DNA of 64,000 nt from Duffyella gerundensis (GCF_001517405.1 NZ_LN907827.1:3692915-3756914); one strand, 5' to 3'; positions 17,627 through 26,714 are shown, numbered from the stretch's first letter. A program made the numbers and translations. The notes: generated from the letters alone by a model not told the origin.

Positions 17627-18619
17627 ATGAAAATGAAAACGACGTTGCTCGCCCTCTGCGCCGCACTGGCGCTGGTTAGCCAGGCAGGCCTGGCCAAAGA
17701 AGTAAAAATTGGCATGGCCATCGACGATTTGCGGCTTGAGCGCTGGCAAAAAGACCGCGATATTTTTGTGAAAAAAGCAGAATCCCTTGGCGCTAAAGTA
17801 TTTGTCCAGTCGGCCAACGGTAATGAAGAAACGCAGATGTCGCAGATCGAAAATATGATCAATCGCGGCGTCGATGTGCTGGTGATTATTCCCTATAACG
17901 GTCAGGTATTAAGTAACGTTATTGCTGAAGCAAAACGTGAAGGAATTAAAGTGCTGGCTTATGACCGCATGATAAATAATGCCGATATCGATTTTTATAT
18001 CTCTTTTGATAATGAAAAAGTCGGCGAAATGCAGGCGCAAAGTCTGGTACAGCGCGTGCCGCAGGGTAACTATTTTTTGATGGGCGGCTCGCCGGTGGAC
18101 AATAACGCCCGCCTGTTCCGCAACGGCCAGATGAAAGTGCTGAAACCGCTGATCGACAGCGGCAAAATTAAAATCGTTGGCGATCAGTGGGTCGATGCCT
18201 GGCTGCCGGAAAACGCGCTGAAAATAATGGAAAACGCCCTGACCGCCAATGGCAACAAAATTGATGCGGTGGTGGCCTCCAATGACGCGACGGCGGGCGG
18301 TGCGATTCAGGCGCTGAGTGCGCAAGGCCTGGCGGGCAAAGTCGCGATCTCCGGGCAGGATGCCGATCTGGCCGCCATCAAACGCATCAATAACGGCACG
18401 CAAACCATGACCGTCTACAAGCCGATCAGCAAGCTGGCTAACGACGCCGCAACGATCGCCGTGGAACTGGGCGACGGCAAACAGCCTAAATCCAACGCCA
18501 CGCTCGATAACGGCAGCAAAAAAGTTCCCGCCTGGCTACTGGAGCCGATCGCCGTTGATAAAACCAACATCGACAGCACCGTGGTGGCTGACGGCTTCCA
18601 TAAAAAGAGCGATCTCTGA
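17627..18619 (+). CDS. xylF: D-xylose ABC transporter, periplasmic binding protein
   Basis: XylF captures D-xylose in the periplasm and delivers it to the XylGH permease. The 330-residue product (E. coli length) starts with a clear Sec signal peptide of about 23 residues ending in SQAGLA, followed by mature KEVKIGMAIDDLRLERWQKD. The remainder is a type I sugar-binding fold of the ribose/galactose family, with NRGVDVLVIIPYNG and VVASNDATAGGAIQAL. It is first in xylFGHR. A stem-loop in the 54-base gap before xylG may keep its mRNA more abundant than that of the permease genes. Confidence 0.97.
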   Translation: MKMKTTLLALCAALALVSQAGLAKEVKIGMAIDDLRLERWQKDRDIFVKKAESLGAKVFVQSANGNEETQMSQIENMINRGVDVLVIIPYNGQVLSNVIAEAKREGIKVLAYDRMINNADIDFYISFDNEKVGEMQAQSLVQRVPQGNYFLMGGSPVDNNARLFRNGQMKVLKPLIDSGKIKIVGDQWVDAWLPENALKIMENALTANGNKIDAVVASNDATAGGAIQALSAQGLAGKVAISGQDADLAAIKRINNGTQTMTVYKPISKLANDAATIAVELGDGKQPKSNATLDNGSKKVPAWLLEPIAVDKTNIDSTVVADGFHKKSDL

Positions 18620-18628
18620 TGCTGCTCA

Positions 18629-18646
18629 CCGCCGTGCAAACGGCGG
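18629..18646 (+). other. Stem-loop between xylF and xylG
   Basis: CCGCCGT and ACGGCGG pair perfectly around a GCAA tetraloop, a very stable RNA hairpin, 9 bases after the xylF stop. No T-run follows, so it is better explained as an mRNA-stabilising or partial-stop element than as a terminator. Confidence 0.65.
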
Positions 18647-18673
18647 CTACCTCTATCAACTGCCGGGAGACGC

Positions 18674-20203
18674 ATGATGGCCAGGCTGCTTGAAATGAAA
18701 AATATCACCAAGCTGTTCGGCGCGGTAAAAGCGGTGGACAACGTATCGCTGAGTCTTGAACCCGGCGAAGTGATGTCGCTGTGCGGCGAAAATGGCTCGG
18801 GTAAATCGACGCTGATGAAGGTGCTGTGCGGCCTGTATCCAACAGGCAGCTATCAGGGGCATATCTTTTTCGCCGGGGAAGAGCTGCGTGCCACCACCAT
18901 TCGCGATACCGAGCGCAAAGGCATTGTCATTATTCATCAGGAGCTGGCGCTGGTCAGGCAGATGACGGTGATGGAGAACATTTTTCTCGGCGGCGAATTG
19001 ACCCAACGCGGCGTGCTGGATGCCGACACCATGACACTGCGCTGCCAGACGCTGTTAGAGCAGGTGCGGCTGGATGTTTCACCGGAAACGCGCGTGGGTG
19101 AACTGGGTCTGGGTCAACAGCAGCTGGTGGAAATTGCCCGCGCGCTGAACAAGCAGGTTCGCCTGCTGATTCTGGATGAGCCCACTGCCTCGCTAACCGA
19201 ACAGGAGACGCGGGTGCTGCTGGATATCATTCGCAATCTGCGCAATCACGGCATCGCCTGCGTCTATATCTCTCACAAACTCAACGAGGTGAAGGAGATC
19301 TCCGACACCATCTGTGTGATTCGCGACGGTCAGCATATCGGCACCCGCCGCGCCGACGCGATGAGCGAAGATGACATCATCACCATGATGGTGGGGCGCG
19401 AGCTGACCTCACTCTATCCGGTTGAACCGCATCCAGTGGGCGAGGAAATATTGCGGGTAGAAAATCTTACCGCCTGGCATCCGGTCAACCGCACCATTAA
19501 GCGCGTGGATAACCTCTCGTTCAATCTGCGGCGCGGTGAGATTTTGGGCATTGCCGGGCTGGTCGGCGCCGGGCGCACCGAAACCGTTCAGTGTTTATTT
19601 GGCGTCTGGCCCGGCCGCTGGGAAGGTCAGGTTTACGTCAACGGCGAGGCGGTACGCATTACCGATTGCCAGCACGCCATTGCGCAGGGCATTGCCATGG
19701 TGCCGGAAGATCGAAAGAAAGATGGCATCGTGCCGGTGATGGGCGTCGGCAAAAATATTACCCTGGCGGCGCTGGGCCAGTTCAGCAGCGCGTTTTCGGT
19801 GGTCGATGAAGCGCGGGAACAGCAGGCCATTGGCGAGGCAATGGCGCGTCTGAAGGTCAAAACGGCATCACCAGAGCTGGCGATTGGTCACCTGAGCGGT
19901 GGCAATCAACAAAAGGCGGTGCTGGCAAAATGCCTGCTGCTGAATCCACGCATCCTGATCCTCGATGAACCCACCCGCGGCATCGATATCGGTGCGAAAT
20001 ATGAAATTTACAAGCTTATCAACCAGCTGGCCCAGCAGGGGATCGCCATTATCGTGATCTCCTCAGAACTGCCAGAAGTGCTGGGTCTCAGCGATCGCGT
20101 GCTGGTGATGCATCAGGGCCAGCTCAAGGCTGACCTGATTAATCGCGATCTGACTCAGGAGAAGATTATGGAAGCGGCCCTGCGGAGTGAACACTATGCT
20201 TAA
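18674..20203 (+). CDS. xylG: D-xylose ABC transporter, ATP-binding protein
   Basis: XylG powers xylose import and is a tandem ATPase with two ABC domains in one 509-residue chain. The first domain has Walker A GENGSGKST, signature LGLGQQQLVEIARAL and Walker B LLILDEPT. The second has GLVGAGRTET in place of a canonical Walker A, as is usual for this sugar-transporter group, then LSGGNQQKAVLAKCL and ILILDEPTRGIDIG. GGGAG precedes the start; a second ATG follows immediately, so the true start may be one codon later. It overlaps xylH by 8 bases. Confidence 0.97.
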   Translation: MMARLLEMKNITKLFGAVKAVDNVSLSLEPGEVMSLCGENGSGKSTLMKVLCGLYPTGSYQGHIFFAGEELRATTIRDTERKGIVIIHQELALVRQMTVMENIFLGGELTQRGVLDADTMTLRCQTLLEQVRLDVSPETRVGELGLGQQQLVEIARALNKQVRLLILDEPTASLTEQETRVLLDIIRNLRNHGIACVYISHKLNEVKEISDTICVIRDGQHIGTRRADAMSEDDIITMMVGRELTSLYPVEPHPVGEEILRVENLTAWHPVNRTIKRVDNLSFNLRRGEILGIAGLVGAGRTETVQCLFGVWPGRWEGQVYVNGEAVRITDCQHAIAQGIAMVPEDRKKDGIVPVMGVGKNITLAALGQFSSAFSVVDEAREQQAIGEAMARLKVKTASPELAIGHLSGGNQQKAVLAKCLLLNPRILILDEPTRGIDIGAKYEIYKLINQLAQQGIAIIVISSELPEVLGLSDRVLVMHQGQLKADLINRDLTQEKIMEAALRSEHYA

Positions 20204-21371
20204 GACCGATTCAACCCAGCCCGCGGCACCGGTCGCCGCAGGCAAAAAAGCTGGCGTACCCATTAATCTGCAGGTGGGAGTAATGATCCTGGCCATTGTG
20301 CTGATTATGGCCTTCTTTACCTGGACCACCGACGGCGCCTACCTCAGCGCGCGCAATATCTCCAACCTGCTACGCCAAACCGCCATTACCGGCATTCTGG
20401 CGGTGGGCATGGTGTTTGTGATTATCTCCGCCGAAATCGATCTCTCCGTGGGTTCAATGATGGGCCTGCTGGGCGGCGCGGCAGCTATTTTTGACGTCTG
20501 GCTCGGCTGGCCGTTGCCGCTGACCATCGTGGTCACGCTGGTGATGGGGCTGCTGCTCGGCGCGTGGAATGGCTGGTGGGTTGCCTATCGCAAGGTACCG
20601 TCGTTTATCGTCACGCTGGCTGGCATGCTCGCCTTTCGCGGCATTCTGGTCGGCATCACCAACGGCACCACCGTGGCGCCGACCAGCCCGGCGATGTCGC
20701 AAATTGGCCAAAGCTACCTGCCTGCCGGTATTGGTTTTGGCTGCGGCGTGGCGTGCCTGGCACTATTTATCGTCTGGCAATGGCGGCTGCGGCTGCGTCG
20801 GCAAAAAGTCGGGCTGGCGATGCCTGCCGCTTCCGGCACTGTGACGCGTCAGGCGTTAACGGCGGTGATTGTGCTGGGTGCAATCTGGATGCTGAATGAC
20901 TACCGCGGCGTGCCAACGCCGGTGTTGATTCTTACGCTGCTGCTGCTCGGCGGCCTGTTTGTCGCTACCCGAACCGCCTTTGGCCGACGTATTTACGCCA
21001 TCGGCGGCAATATCGACGCCGCGCGTCTGTCGGGCATCAACGTCGCCCGCACCAAGCTGGCGGTGTTTGCTATCAATGGCCTGATGGTGGCGATTGCTGG
21101 CCTGATTCTCAGTTCGCGGTTGGGTGCCGGTTCGCCTTCGGCCGGTAACATTGCCGAACTGGATGCCATTGCCGCCTGCGTCATCGGCGGCACCAGCCTG
21201 GCGGGCGGTATCGGCAGCGTGGCGGGCGCGGTGATGGGCGCGTTTATCATGGCATCGCTGGATAACGGCATGAGCATGATGGATGTGCCGACCTTTTGGC
21301 AGTACATCGTCAAAGGCGCGATTTTGCTGCTGGCGGTCTGGATGGACTCCGCCACCAAGCGGCGCGTGTAG
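20196..21371 (+). CDS. xylH: D-xylose ABC transporter, permease
   Basis: XylH is the inner-membrane channel of the xylose importer. The 391-residue protein has about ten hydrophobic helices and near-identity to E. coli XylH in stretches such as FFTWTTDGAYLSARN and AEIDLSVGSMMGLLGG. A GTG three codons upstream (20187) is possible, but the ATG at 20196 has GGAG 8 bases before it. Its start lies inside the 3' end of xylG, implying translational coupling. The more variable central loop (about 195-220) is rich in arginine. Confidence 0.96.
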   Translation: MLKTDSTQPAAPVAAGKKAGVPINLQVGVMILAIVLIMAFFTWTTDGAYLSARNISNLLRQTAITGILAVGMVFVIISAEIDLSVGSMMGLLGGAAAIFDVWLGWPLPLTIVVTLVMGLLLGAWNGWWVAYRKVPSFIVTLAGMLAFRGILVGITNGTTVAPTSPAMSQIGQSYLPAGIGFGCGVACLALFIVWQWRLRLRRQKVGLAMPAASGTVTRQALTAVIVLGAIWMLNDYRGVPTPVLILTLLLLGGLFVATRTAFGRRIYAIGGNIDAARLSGINVARTKLAVFAINGLMVAIAGLILSSRLGAGSPSAGNIAELDAIAACVIGGTSLAGGIGSVAGAVMGAFIMASLDNGMSMMDVPTFWQYIVKGAILLLAVWMDSATKRRV

Positions 21372-21454
21372 GCGATCACATGGCGGATGAATTTATTTCT
21401 GGTCATCACAGCACTGTGCTATTCAGAAAGCAGAATAAACAGTGGAACACAGCC

Positions 21455-22633
21455 ATGTTTGAAAAACGTTTTCGCATTACCCTGCTGTTCAACGCCAACA
21501 AGGTTTATGACCGTCAGGTTGTGGAAGGCGTCGGGGAATATTTGCAGGCGTCGCAAACCGACTGGGACATTTTTATTGAGGAGGATTTTCGCTGTCGCAT
21601 CGATAACATTAAAGAGTGGCTGGGCGATGGGGTGATCGCCGATTACGACGATAAACAGATCGAACAGCTGCTCAAAAACGTCGATGTGCCCATCGTTGGC
21701 GTTGGCGGCTCTTATCATCGCGACGAGGATTATCCGCCGGTTCACTACATCGCCACCGACAACGCCGCGCTGGTGAGAAGCGCGTTTCTGCATCTCAAAG
21801 AGAAAGGCGTTCACCGCTTTGCGTTTTACGGTTTGCCCGCTGCCAGTGGCAAACGCTGGGCGCAGGAGCGGGAATATGCCTTTCGCGAACTGGTGGCGCA
21901 AGAACGTTATCAGGGCGTGGTTTATCAGGGCATGGAGACCGCGCCGGAGAACTGGCAGCATGCGCAGAACCGGCTGGCGGACTGGGTGCAAACGCTGCCG
22001 CCGCAGACCGGCATCATTGCCGTCACCGACGCCCGCGCGCGGCATCTGCTGCAGGTTTGCGAACACCTGAACATCGCCGTACCGGAAAAACTCTGCGTGA
22101 TCGGCATCGACAACGAAGAGCTGACGCGCTTTCTATCGCGCGTGGCGCTCTCTTCGGTGGCACAGGGGTCGCGCCAGATGGGGTATCAGGCGGCCAAGCT
22201 GCTGCATCGTCTGCTGGATCGGCGTCAGCTTCCGTTGCAGCGCATTCTGGTGCCGCCGGTGAAGGTCATAGAGCGGCGTTCCACCGACTATCGCTCACTG
22301 CGCGATCCCGCGGTGATTCAGGCGATGCATTTTATTCGCTACAACGCCTGCAAAGGCATCAAGGTGGAACAGGTGCTGGATGCGGTGGGCATATCGCGCT
22401 CTAATCTTGAAAAACGCTTTAAAGATGAAACCGGCGAAACCATTCACGCGGTGATTCACGCGGAGAAACTGGAAAAAGCACGCTCGCTGCTGGTGTCGAC
22501 CTCATTATCGATCAACGAGATTTCACAGATGTGCGGCTACCCTTCGCTGCAATATTTCTATTCGGTGTTTAAAAAGGTGTATGCCAGCACGCCGAAAGAG
22601 TACCGCGATCGCTACGGTGAAATTACCGTTTGA
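21455..22633 (+). CDS. xylR: Xylose operon activator XylR
   Basis: XylR activates xylAB and xylFGHR when it binds D-xylose. The 392-residue protein (E. coli length) has a LacI-like sugar-binding domain (about 1-280) and a C-terminal AraC-type DNA-binding domain (about 290-390) with GISRSNLEKRFK and CGYPSLQYFYSVFKK. The frame is open more than 50 codons upstream, but the start at 21455 gives MFEKRFRITLLFNANKVYDR, which matches the E. coli protein. It is separated from xylH by 83 bases, so it may be transcribed from xylF and also from its own promoter. Confidence 0.97.
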   Translation: MFEKRFRITLLFNANKVYDRQVVEGVGEYLQASQTDWDIFIEEDFRCRIDNIKEWLGDGVIADYDDKQIEQLLKNVDVPIVGVGGSYHRDEDYPPVHYIATDNAALVRSAFLHLKEKGVHRFAFYGLPAASGKRWAQEREYAFRELVAQERYQGVVYQGMETAPENWQHAQNRLADWVQTLPPQTGIIAVTDARARHLLQVCEHLNIAVPEKLCVIGIDNEELTRFLSRVALSSVAQGSRQMGYQAAKLLHRLLDRRQLPLQRILVPPVKVIERRSTDYRSLRDPAVIQAMHFIRYNACKGIKVEQVLDAVGISRSNLEKRFKDETGETIHAVIHAEKLEKARSLLVSTSLSINEISQMCGYPSLQYFYSVFKKVYASTPKEYRDRYGEITV

Positions 22634-22774
22634 AAGAGATGCCATGTTCTGGCGATGCTGAGCAGCAGCGGCGGGCAAAATTTTATTTCGGAGTTGGCGT
22701 TACCGGTTAATTATCATGGTCCGATCGGGTAAGGTAGCGGTTCCGCTTGTTCGCTAATGAGAACCTGACCCGCT

Positions 22775-23314
22775 ATGCGCGATCGTTATTCCTCGCTCCA
22801 CATTACGCTGCACTGGCTCACGTTTCTGCTGGTGATAATCGCTTACTGCACCATGGAATTTCGCTGGCTGGCGCAACGCGGTTCATGGCAGGGTTTTACT
22901 CTGATCGTCACCCACTTTAGTGCGGGAACGCTGATTCTGATCTGCATGCTGGCGCGCCTCTGGCTGCGTCTGCGCCATCGCACCCCAGCGATTGTGCCGC
23001 CGCCGCCGCGCTGGCAAACCGGCGTGGCGCATCTCACACACCTTTGCATCTACCTGCTGTTTATTGCCCTGCCGACGCTTGGCCTGTTTTCTCGCTACCT
23101 AAAAGGGCGCGACTGGTGGCTGTTTGGCCTGTCGATGCCGGTAGCAGAGCAGCCAAATGCTGAGCTGGCTGCCCTGCTGATTCACTGGCACAAAACGCTG
23201 GCGCCGCTGGGTTACTGGCTGATTGGTCTGCATGCGCTTGCCGCGCTGGCTCATCATTTTCTGTTCAAAGACAATACGCTACGGCGCATGTTGCCCACGC
23301 GCCGTACGCAGTAA
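22775..23314 (+). CDS. Cytochrome b561 family protein
   Basis: The 179-residue protein has four hydrophobic helices and the histidines expected to hold two b-type haems (SLHITLHWLTF near the start, VTHFSAGTL, LLIHWHKTLAPLG and GLHALAALAHHFLF). It belongs to the prokaryotic cytochrome b561 (CybB-like) family, whose best known member oxidises ubiquinol and reduces superoxide at the inner membrane. Several paralogues exist in Enterobacterales, so I give no symbol. It stands alone between xylR and a convergent small HTH gene. Confidence 0.85.
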   Translation: MRDRYSSLHITLHWLTFLLVIIAYCTMEFRWLAQRGSWQGFTLIVTHFSAGTLILICMLARLWLRLRHRTPAIVPPPPRWQTGVAHLTHLCIYLLFIALPTLGLFSRYLKGRDWWLFGLSMPVAEQPNAELAALLIHWHKTLAPLGYWLIGLHALAALAHHFLFKDNTLRRMLPTRRTQ

Positions 23315-23328
23315 AACCAGGCGTTTGT

Positions 23329-23541
23329 CTACACCTGATGCCGTGCGCGCTCCAGCGCGTGCCTGAACTGGCGGACCTCATGAAACAGCCAGTGGCGGCG
23401 GCCTGGCGGTGCCTTGTCCACCGCTTCAGGCAGCGGCACACCGTCCAGCGAACCACGGTTGCACAGCACGCGCACCAGCGTCGCCGGTGCCACGCCGATA
23501 TAACGCGCCACCTCCGGCAGGGTCATCATTTCTCTGTTCAT
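23329..23541 (-). CDS. Small AlpA/excisionase-like HTH protein
   Basis: The 70-residue product begins MNREMMTLPEVARYIGVAPA and has the pattern of a winged HTH of the AlpA/MerR-like excisionase type: helix, turn and recognition helix in about 7-26, then a wing with GRRHWLF and a basic C-terminal helix. It has an exceptionally good ribosome site (AGGAGG, 5 bases before the ATG), and no larger gene overlaps it, so I regard it as real. No phage or integrase gene is nearby. It could be a host regulator or a leftover from an excised element. No function is assigned. Confidence 0.65.
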   Translation of the reverse strand: MNREMMTLPEVARYIGVAPATLVRVLCNRGSLDGVPLPEAVDKAPPGRRHWLFHEVRQFRHALERARHQV

Positions 23542-23762
23542 ATCGCCTCCTCGTTTTCAACGTTTTCCATTGTTGCGCTGCACGAGGCATGCGGCGTTGA
23601 TTACGATCAAAAGCACGACAGTGTGATTTTCTGCTTTGCACAGGAACAAGGCATTTCATAACTCCATGAATAGTAATATAAAAAACCAATAGTCTACGCT
23701 TTCTCTGGGGTGTCGCCTTAACCGCGGCACGGATTTCCCATGACACCAAAGAGGAAAAAGCA

Positions 23763-24848
23763 ATGAAATACAGGAAGCTGGGCCATTCAGGTCTGATGAT
23801 CTCTGAACTGACGCTGGGTACGGTTCCCTTTGGCGGCAAGGCGGGTTTTGAAAAGACCGGTAATGTTGATGCCAAACAGGCGCGCCGATTTCTTGATATT
23901 GCCCTCGAACACGGCGTCAACGCCGTGGATACCGCCGATCTCTATTCACACGGTGGCGCGGAAGAGGTGCTGAGTGATGCGCTGGCCGTGCATCGCGATA
24001 AACTGATTCTTACCAGCAAAGCGCGCAGCCCGATGAGCGACGATCCCAACGACAGTGGCGCCAGCCGTTTTCACCTGATCAAATCCTGTGAAAACAGCCT
24101 GCGTCGGTTGAAAACCGATCATATCGACCTTTATCAGATTCATAACTGGGATGGCGTCACCTCGCCGGAAGAGACGCTGCGGGCGCTGGAAGATCTGGTG
24201 AAAAGCGGCAAGATTCGCTATTTCGGTACCTCTAATTACACCGCCTGGCAGATGATGAAAACGCTGGGCTGTGCCGAGGTTAACCAACTGATGAAGCCGG
24301 TGAGCCAGCAAATCTACTACACGCCGGAATCGCGTGAGGCGGAGTATGAGCTGCTGCCAATGGCGATCGATCAGAATATTGGTACGCTGATTTGGGGGCC
24401 AATGGGCGAAGGTTTGTTGACCGGTACCGTGCGTCGCGGTCAGAAAACACCGGCAACCTCGCGTCAGGGCAACGGCTGGCCGGAACCCTACGTGCACGAT
24501 ATGGAACATGCCTGGGACGTTATCGACGTGCTCAGCGCGGTGGCCGAAGAAGCGAATGCCACCACGGCGCAGGTGTGCCTCGCCTGGCTGCTGACGCGTC
24601 CGGGTATCTCATCGCTGATTATCGGCAGCCGCACCGAAGCGCATCTGCAGGAGGATCTGGCCGCAGCCAGCCTGACGCTCAGCCCAGCACAGCTGGCGCG
24701 GATTGAGCAGGCGACGCGTCCGGCACCGCAGTATCCCTACTGGCACCGTTTCACCAGCGGCATGGACCGCATCGATCCGGCAGAGCAGCCGTTCCTTGAT
24801 GAATACCGGCAGACGCTGGACAATCGCACCGATCTCGATCAGAAATAG
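23763..24848 (+). CDS. Aldo/keto reductase
   Basis: The 361-residue protein is a (beta/alpha)8-barrel NADPH-dependent aldo/keto reductase. The catalytic tetrad is seen as Asp and Tyr in AVDTADLYSHGGAEE, Lys in ILTSKARS and His in YQIHNWD. The cofactor-binding C-terminal part contains SLIIGSRTEAHLQEDL. It resembles the group of bacterial reductases often annotated as acting on aldehydes or sugars; the physiological substrate is not deducible. AGAGGA precedes the start. A strong terminator follows within 40 bases, so it is a single-gene unit. Confidence 0.88.
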   Translation: MKYRKLGHSGLMISELTLGTVPFGGKAGFEKTGNVDAKQARRFLDIALEHGVNAVDTADLYSHGGAEEVLSDALAVHRDKLILTSKARSPMSDDPNDSGASRFHLIKSCENSLRRLKTDHIDLYQIHNWDGVTSPEETLRALEDLVKSGKIRYFGTSNYTAWQMMKTLGCAEVNQLMKPVSQQIYYTPESREAEYELLPMAIDQNIGTLIWGPMGEGLLTGTVRRGQKTPATSRQGNGWPEPYVHDMEHAWDVIDVLSAVAEEANATTAQVCLAWLLTRPGISSLIIGSRTEAHLQEDLAAASLTLSPAQLARIEQATRPAPQYPYWHRFTSGMDRIDPAEQPFLDEYRQTLDNRTDLDQK

Positions 24849-24884
24849 TCGGTAACGATCGCTGGCGCGCTGACACTGCGCCAA

Positions 24885-24921
24885 AAAAATGCCCGCGTGT
24901 ATTAACAGCGCGGGCATTTTT
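24885..24921 (+). terminator. Terminator of the aldo/keto reductase gene
   Basis: AAAAATGCCCGCG and CGCGGGCATTTTT form a 13-bp stem around an 11-base loop, with T-rich sequence on the 3' side. Confidence 0.85.
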
Positions 24922-24930
24922 ACAATCGGA

Positions 24931-25041
24931 TTATAGTATCCACTCTTCCAGCACCAAATCAGGTAGTTTTTTGAAAGCCTGATCGCGGGTAACGATGGTC
25001 ATAGTAAGGCTCAACGCCTGTGATGCGATGAGTTGAGTGAC
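24931..25041 (-). pseudogene. vapC toxin remnant (C-terminal fragment)
   Basis: Translation of the minus strand directly after the vapB stop gives 36 residues ending in MTIVTRDQAFKKLPDLVLEE-WIL. This matches the last strand-helix-strand of VapC PIN-domain ribonucleases, including the TIVTRD and LPDLVLEEW patterns. The N-terminal three quarters, with the first catalytic aspartates, is absent. A deletion therefore joined the end of vapB to the end of vapC in the same frame. It cannot make an active toxin. Confidence 0.7.
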
Positions 25042-25245
25042 TTAAAACGCATCGTTAACGCGTGCTTTGCTCACGAGCTTAAGCACGTCATCCCAGTTAT
25101 CAAGGTTAGCTGGCTTAAGAGAAAGAATGAGATTACCCGCCTCATCACGCCGGATATAAACCTGATCGCTGTTAAATTAAAATTCTAACGGTAATTAGGC
25201 AGCCTGATTTCTGCCATTTCTGAAAAGTTTTGCGGTACGTTCCAT
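25042..25245 (-). pseudogene. vapB antitoxin pseudogene
   Basis: The minus strand encodes MERTAKLFRNGRNQAA, then a stop codon, LPLEF, a second stop, and QVYIRRDEAGNLILSLKP plus a C-terminal tail, all in one frame and 68 codons long. This is the SpoVT/AbrB-type VapB antitoxin, interrupted by two in-frame TAA codons. The ribosome site (GGGAGG, 5 bases before ATG) is still good, so a short N-terminal peptide may be made. With the vapC fragment it marks a dead type II toxin-antitoxin locus in the 466-base gap between the reductase gene and dnaC. Confidence 0.75.
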
Positions 25246-25314
25246 GCTGACCTCCCCGCTTATTAGCCCTGTGCCAAAGCATGTGCCACTTTCATGCTTT
25301 ACCACAAGCCTCAC

Positions 25315-26055
25315 TCAATACTCGTCGCCGCGTACCCGGCTGCGATAGCTTTCCCAATCGAAGCGCACCCACAGGCTGTTGCCGAGGCGCATGCGATCCA
25401 TTACCCGCTCGCCGAGCAGCTGGTTCATGCCCGCATGATCGAGATTGGAGAGCATGCCGGTGGGCCGTTTCGAGCTGGATCGGCGATCGACAATCTGATT
25501 AATAATCACCTTCTCGTAACGCGATTCCGTTTGCATGCCGATCTCATCGATAACCAGCAAATCAACGGTACTGAGATCGTGCAGCAGCCGTTCTTCGGTG
25601 GTATCGCTGGTGCCGCTGAAGGTGCCCTTCATGTTGGACATCAGGTCAGCTACGGTCACAATCAGCACGCTTTTGCCGCGTAAAATCAGGTCGTTACCAA
25701 TGGCTGCCGCGAGGTGGTTTTTGCCGGTGCCCGGTTTGCCGGAAAACACAAAGCTGGCGATGTTGCCTTCGAACTCGCTGGCATACTGACGCGCCAGCGC
25801 CAGTGCGCGCTGCTGGCCTTCGTTTTCCACCCGGTAGTTATCAAATGAACAGTTCATGTGCAGCTCGCGAATGCCGGAGCGGCCCATCACCCGCTGCATA
25901 CGCATCGCACGGTTTTCACGCACGATCGACTCTGAACGCTGGCGGCCCTGCTCCTGGTTCCACTTAATTAGCTCTTCGCCGCTGGTGAATTTCGGCTTTA
26001 CGTGCGCCGGAACCAGCCTTTGTAAACGGGTAAACAGTGTGGTCGGGCTTTTCAT
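25315..26055 (-). CDS. dnaC: DNA replication protein DnaC (helicase loader)
   Basis: DnaC is the AAA+ ATPase that opens and loads the DnaB helicase ring at origins and restart sites. The 246-residue product has an N-terminal DnaB-binding region and an ATPase domain with Walker A FSGKPGTGKNHLAAAIG (about 103-118), Walker B VDLLVIDEIG and the arginine-containing C-terminal helices. It has one residue more than the E. coli protein. It follows dnaT by 2 bases, the same operon pairing as in E. coli. Confidence 0.96.
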   Translation of the reverse strand: MKSPTTLFTRLQRLVPAHVKPKFTSGEELIKWNQEQGRQRSESIVRENRAMRMQRVMGRSGIRELHMNCSFDNYRVENEGQQRALALARQYASEFEGNIASFVFSGKPGTGKNHLAAAIGNDLILRGKSVLIVTVADLMSNMKGTFSGTSDTTEERLLHDLSTVDLLVIDEIGMQTESRYEKVIINQIVDRRSSSKRPTGMLSNLDHAGMNQLLGERVMDRMRLGNSLWVRFDWESYRSRVRGDEY

Positions 26056-26057
26056 CG

Positions 26058-26600
26058 CTAACCTCGGAATCCATCAGGAATGGTGTGATCGGGCTCTGCA
26101 ACCTGGGTCAGATCGCGTCGTGGCTGGCCGCCGTTGGTGGCGCGTCCAACCTGCAGGCTGCGCGCCAGCTTCTGCTGCCATTGAACGTGGTGAAACATGC
26201 GGCCTTCTGCCTGCCAGTAAGCAATAAAAGAGGCGAGCTCCGCGGGCGTGACCGGTGCGCTCAGCGGTACGCCCCAGACGGCGGCCAGCCGCACAAAATC
26301 GGCGTCGGGCTGCCAGCCATCATAGAGCGCAAATTTACCCGCCGGCACGGCAATGGCCACGGGCGATGCGGCATCATCCTGAAACAGATCCTCGTCCAGC
26401 GCGACATCGTTGCGCGCCTGCATCGCCGCCTCGGCTGCCAGCAGTTGCGCCAGGCGTTGCGGCGTGAGCGCATAGAATTGTGGCGCATTATTGGTGAAGA
26501 CGGCCACGGCGCCCTGTTCAGTCGCCTGCAACGCCTGCGCCGGATCCTGACAAAAAGCGTCGATGCCGATAATGGTGGAAGTGAGAATTTTGACAGACAT
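26058..26600 (-). CDS. dnaT: Primosomal protein DnaT
   Basis: DnaT takes part in PriA/PriB-dependent replication restart, helping hand over DnaC-DnaB to forked DNA. The 180-residue product (E. coli 179) contains the conserved VAVFTNNAPQFYALTP near the N-terminus and, in the single-strand-binding C-terminal half, FIAYWQAEGRMFHHVQWQQK. The frame is open 5 codons upstream, but the start at 26600 has GGGA at 7 bases and corresponds to the known N-terminus. It is the first gene of dnaTC. Confidence 0.95.
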   Translation of the reverse strand: MSVKILTSTIIGIDAFCQDPAQALQATEQGAVAVFTNNAPQFYALTPQRLAQLLAAEAAMQARNDVALDEDLFQDDAASPVAIAVPAGKFALYDGWQPDADFVRLAAVWGVPLSAPVTPAELASFIAYWQAEGRMFHHVQWQQKLARSLQVGRATNGGQPRRDLTQVAEPDHTIPDGFRG

Positions 26601-26714
26601 GATGGAATCCCGCATAGCAAATCGATTACCGCATTCAGGCGCCAGCGCCTGAAGCGATATTCTATCAAGTTTAGCGGTAAGGATCGCCTAATTCTGCGCG
26701 GCGATCGTGGGTAA

